From Bacteroidales bacterium (GTDB taxonomy: Bacteria > Bacteroidota > Bacteroidia > Bacteroidales > JALTDM01): a stretch of DNA of 6,696 nt. Below are positions 4,110 through 6,696 of the stretch, piece after piece. The first letter of the stretch is position 1, and each line of letters starts with the position of its first letter. Location: NCBI GenBank assembly GCA_026996635.1, contig JALWKH010000101.1, positions 1 through 6,696 of the forward strand. Direction: 5' to 3'. A model generated the notes under the pieces. It did not search any database, was not told where the DNA came from, and saw nothing but the letters and a program-made list of their open reading frames with translations. The translations under genes were made by a program, and so were the position numbers.

Positions 4110-6696
4110 TTATCTGATTAATGTTACATTACCTGTTTTTTTGTATTTTTTACCGTCTATTGTTTCGGCGTCTATTGTCCATACATAGCTGCCTACCGGT
4201 TGTGGTACACCTTTGTAAGTTCCGTCCCAACCTTCACCAACGGTTTTTGTTTCGAAGATTTTCACACCCCAACGGTTAAATATTGCAAAATCAACTGTTT
4301 TGAATGGTCCTCCACGCGGATAGAATACATCGTTCTTTCCGTCACCGTTAGGTGAGAATGCGTTAGGTAGCTTCGGTGGTAAAATTTCTGCTTCAGGTTC
4401 GATATAGAAGTTGTTGTATGCTGTATCCATACAATTATATTCGTTAGATACGATTAGCATAACATTTATTTGTCCCGATTGCTGATAAGTGTGTTGCGGA
4501 TTAGGAATGTTAGATGTGGTGTTGTCGCCGAAGTCCCACAACCAGCTTGTTGCACCTGATGACATATCCGTAAAGTTGATAGGTACATTAACTTTCATTT
4601 CTTCAGCTTGATAGTCAAATGCAGCAGAAGGTACGGGATAGACTTCCACTTGTTTGGTTACCGTATCGGTACAACCTGAGTTTGTGGTTACAGAGAGTGA
4701 AACATCATAATTTCCGCTTTGGTTGTACAAGTGAGACGGATTTTCATAATTTGAAGAAGCACCGTCTCCGAATTGCCAATTATATGTGGCTTGGTCGCCG
4801 AATGTATTCGTTAGGTTAGTAAACGGTATACTGTCGTACAAACATTTGTTGTCAAACCTAAAGTCGGCAGTAATGTCATAAGTTGTTACTTCGTGTGTAA
4901 CCGTATCCAGACAGTTCGGTGATGTTCCGGCAACAAGGGTTACATTGTGAGTACCCAGTACACTGTAAGTATGTATTGGATTTTGTTGTGTTGAAGTGCC
5001 GCCGTCATCAAAGTTCCAGTACCAAGTATTTATTTGGTTTACTGTAGCTGTACTTTGGTCTGTAAATGTTACGGTGTTGTTTGAACAATTGTAAACATAT
5101 GAGAAATCAGCTTCAGGTAGCGGATAAACCGTAACCGGTTGTATTGTTTGATTTGAACAACCTGCATTTGATGTAACAATCAATGTTACATTGTAGTTTG
5201 ATGCCATATCGTAGAGATGTTGCGGATTTTGGTAATATGATGTGTCGCCGTCACCGAACACCCAAGTCCATCCTGTTATGTTGCCTTGAGATACCGTAGA
5301 TTGGTCTGTAAATGTTACGGAATCTTTATAACAATTTGAAACATAACTAAATGATGCTTCCGGTAACGGATATACGGTTACAGGTTTGGTAACACTGTAT
5401 GAACAACCTAATGATGAAGCAACGGTAAGGCTTACATTGTATATTCCTGTCGAATCAAAAATCATTTGAACAGGATTACCTTGTAAGGTATTGGTTTCAC
5501 CCTCGATTTGCCAAGTGTATCCGCTGATGTTTCCAGTAACTACCTGCGAATTATCGGAAAGAGTAACCACATTTCCTTCGCAAGCCAATGTGTTGGTAAA
5601 GTCTGGAATTACAGGTACTACGAAGAATATTTTTGTGGTATCGCTTACTTCACTGCAAGCACCTGAATTTCTGGATGACAAGATAAGTGTTACTTGTCCG
5701 TTTACGCTGTCTGCCGAGCTTGGCAAATAATAATTGTTCAAAACGGTATCTGACGGGTAGAATGTGCCGGAACCAAGTGTAGTCCATACTATTCCGTTTG
5801 TATTTTGGGCACTTCCGCCGAGAGCTACCGTATCTGCACCCAGACAAGCCTCTATGTTTTGACCTGCATCTACTACGGGCGGTTCGATAAATGTCGCTTT
5901 TACCGTGTCTTTACCCGGTTGGCAACCTCCTCCGTTATCTGCAGTTAATACAAATGTTACATAGCCGTTTGTCCTGTCATCATCAGTAATGTAATAATTA
6001 GCTTGTAATTGGGTAGAATCGTCAAATGTGCCGGTTCCGTCCAAAGTTTGCCAATATCCTGTTGTAGCACCACCCGAAACAAAACCGTTTAATTGAATTG
6101 CCGCATCATTTTTACATACATCAAAGTCTTCTCCTGCATTTGCAAAAGTTTGTCCTGTGAAGACTAAAGTAACCGTGTCGGATACGGATAAACAGTTTCC
6201 TTCATTTGTGGATGTTAGTACCAATGTAACTTGTCCGTTTGTAGTGTCATTGCTGCCAAAAATGTATTCGGCGTTAAGGTCTGTTGCATCAGGGTTGAAA
6301 GAACCGTCGCCGAGTGTTGACCAAATACCTGTTGTTGCTCCGCCTGTTACACTTCCGTTTAGTTGAGTAGAGCTGGCAGTGGAGCAGACTGTTTGGTCAA
6401 GCCCAGCATTTACATTGGGGGCAGGAGTTATGGTAAGGTGTAATGTATCCGAAACAGGAGCACAATTTCCGTTTCCTACGGTTGTTAAAATAATATCAAC
6501 GCCTCCTTGCGCAATATCATAATTAGCGGGATGATATGTTGTATTCAAACTATTCGGGTCGTCAAATGTTCCTGCACCTGTTGTTGTCCACTGGCCTCCT
6601 GTGGCAACGGTAACAGAACCGTGAAGCGGTAAGTCACAATTGTTGGCACAAAGTGATGTGTCGTTACCTGCATCTGCGGTCGGAGCAGGAGTAAAG
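4110..6696 (-). CDS. Large modular surface protein (adhesin-like) with Ig-like and PKD repeats and C-terminal T9SS sorting domain; 5' end outside window
   Basis: This is the C-terminal 861 residues of a secreted surface protein; the frame stays open to the right edge, so start and signal peptide are not visible. Reading from the edge, four repeats of about 90 residues (6695-5622) share an AGxD start, a Cys, TG.W.TLG.G.F, a Y..D...G.VT.VLT block and a late NC/GC followed by DT. Five PKD modules of about 80 residues follow (5621-4395), with WVFGDGD, WNFDDGG, WQFGDGA and WDFGDNT in modules 2-5; module 1 lacks the GDG. The last 94 residues (4394-4113) are a CHU_C/gliding-motility C-terminal domain (PNAFSPNGDGKNDVF, then IFNRWG, GWDG, ending LIR), a type IX secretion signal of the kind that usually needs a PorP/SprF protein. 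That gene follows 11 nt downstream. The exact role (adhesion, gliding, matrix) is inferred from family; no catalytic domain is visible. Confidence 0.9.
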   Translation of the reverse strand, partial: FTPAPTADAGNDTSLCANNCDLPLHGSVTVATGGQWTTTGAGTFDDPNSLNTTYHPANYDIAQGGVDIILTTVGNGNCAPVSDTLHLTITPAPNVNAGLDQTVCSTASSTQLNGSVTGGATTGIWSTLGDGSFNPDATDLNAEYIFGSNDTTNGQVTLVLTSTNEGNCLSVSDTVTLVFTGQTFANAGEDFDVCKNDAAIQLNGFVSGGATTGYWQTLDGTGTFDDSTQLQANYYITDDDRTNGYVTFVLTADNGGGCQPGKDTVKATFIEPPVVDAGQNIEACLGADTVALGGSAQNTNGIVWTTLGSGTFYPSDTVLNNYYLPSSADSVNGQVTLILSSRNSGACSEVSDTTKIFFVVPVIPDFTNTLACEGNVVTLSDNSQVVTGNISGYTWQIEGETNTLQGNPVQMIFDSTGIYNVSLTVASSLGCSYSVTKPVTVYPLPEASFSYVSNCYKDSVTFTDQSTVSQGNITGWTWVFGDGDTSYYQNPQHLYDMASNYNVTLIVTSNAGCSNQTIQPVTVYPLPEADFSYVYNCSNNTVTFTDQSTATVNQINTWYWNFDDGGTSTQQNPIHTYSVLGTHNVTLVAGTSPNCLDTVTHEVTTYDITADFRFDNKCLYDSIPFTNLTNTFGDQATYNWQFGDGASSNYENPSHLYNQSGNYDVSLSVTTNSGCTDTVTKQVEVYPVPSAAFDYQAEEMKVNVPINFTDMSSGATSWLWDFGDNTTSNIPNPQHTYQQSGQINVMLIVSNEYNCMDTAYNNFYIEPEAEILPPKLPNAFSPNGDGKNDVFYPRGGPFKTVDFAIFNRWGVKIFETKTVGEGWDGTYKGVPQPVGSYVWTIDAETIDGKKYKKTGNVTLIR
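5055..5074. repeat. Direct repeat copy 1 (20 nt, exact)
   Basis: The 20 bases here are identical to 5301-5320. On the coding strand both encode the VTFTDQS core strand of neighbouring PKD modules. The offset is 246 nt, exactly 82 codons, which equals one module. Confidence 0.85.
5301..5320. repeat. Direct repeat copy 2 (20 nt, exact)
   Basis: This is the second copy of the 20-base sequence at 5055-5074, one PKD module upstream in the coding direction. It marks recent duplication or homogenisation of PKD modules 2 and 3. Confidence 0.85.
5622..6696 (-). repeat. Four tandem ~90-residue Ig-like modules (protein-level repeat)
   Basis: Approximate modules are 6695-6429, 6428-6159, 6158-5889 and 5888-5622. 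Each begins with a short proline-containing linker and (D/N)AG(N/L/E/Q)(D/N), then has one early Cys, a central G.W.T.G.G.F, a segment ending in Y before a D-rich turn, a G(Q/Y/G)V.(L/F/I)(V/I)LT/S strand, and a second Cys four to seven residues before a conserved DT. The module type is common in giant Bacteroidota surface proteins. More copies probably lie beyond the right edge, because the array is still in register there. Boundaries were set by eye. Confidence 0.8.

Larger units (their letters stand above)
4395..5621 (-). repeat. Five tandem PKD modules (protein-level repeat)
   Basis: Approximate modules are 5621-5367, 5366-5118, 5117-4875, 4874-4635 and 4634-4395. Modules 2-5 show the PKD signature W.(F)(G/D)D(G/N), then NP.H.Y, then a G.(Y/H/I)(N/D)V(T/S/M)L strand. 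Module 1 keeps the fold-like pattern (STGIYNVSLTV) but has lost the GDG loop. Each module ends with a conserved Cys, and modules 1-4 also have an early Cys. PKD domains are beta-sandwich spacers common in surface proteins. Confidence 0.8.

Noticed and set aside
5491..5847. Plus-strand frame at 5491-5730 and minus-strand frame at 5650-5847
   Set aside because: Both are shadows of the in-register Ig-like modules of the large surface protein, which explain the sequence in another frame.
4395..6696. Regularly spaced DNA repeats considered as a CRISPR-like or mobile repeat array
   Set aside because: The repeats are imperfect, in frame, about 240-270 nt long and fully explained by protein modules.

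Overview
The window is AT-rich and every recognisable gene lies on the minus strand, so it is described here from its right end to its left end. It most likely comes from a member of the Bacteroidota (Bacteroidetes) that has a type IX secretion system (T9SS). Three things support this: two proteins end in the gliding-motility/CHU_C-type C-terminal domain (PN.F.PNGDG.ND near its start, GWDG in the middle), one gene encodes a PorP/SprF-family outer-membrane protein, and one promoter-like element matches the Bacteroidota -7 consensus TAnnTTTG. Genus and order cannot be read from the sequence.

Right half (6696-3154): the 3' part of a large modular surface protein (at least 861 residues; its start is outside the window), then a PorP/SprF gene 11 nt downstream. 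The large protein has four visible repeats of an Ig-like 'AGxD...C' module, five PKD modules and a T9SS sorting domain. A large adhesin-like cargo followed directly by a PorP/SprF protein is the same layout as sprB-sprF, so the pair is read as secreted cargo plus its dedicated outer-membrane partner.

Middle (3153-2207): a 62-nt gap carries a hairpin with a T-run that ends exactly at the next start codon. The hairpin's 5' arm contains a perfect TAnnTTTG. The gap therefore looks like a combined terminator and promoter junction. It is followed by a ten-helix EamA/DMT-family transporter with no obvious link to secretion.

Left half (2158-81): an ECF-type RNA polymerase sigma factor overlaps by ATGA a 493-residue single-span membrane protein in the position and topology of an anti-sigma factor (short basic cytosolic N-terminus, one transmembrane helix, long extracytoplasmic part). 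Unusually, its extracytoplasmic part carries a PKD domain and ends in a complete T9SS sorting domain. This is the most interesting item in the window: an inner-membrane regulator that appears to display a T9SS export signal in the periplasm, only a few genes from a T9SS cargo/porin pair. A sensor of T9SS or cell-surface state acting through the sigma factor is a testable inference, not a demonstrated function.

No tRNA, rRNA, CRISPR array, insertion sequence or transposase was seen. The first 80 bases contain no assignable gene, only an imperfect inverted repeat.
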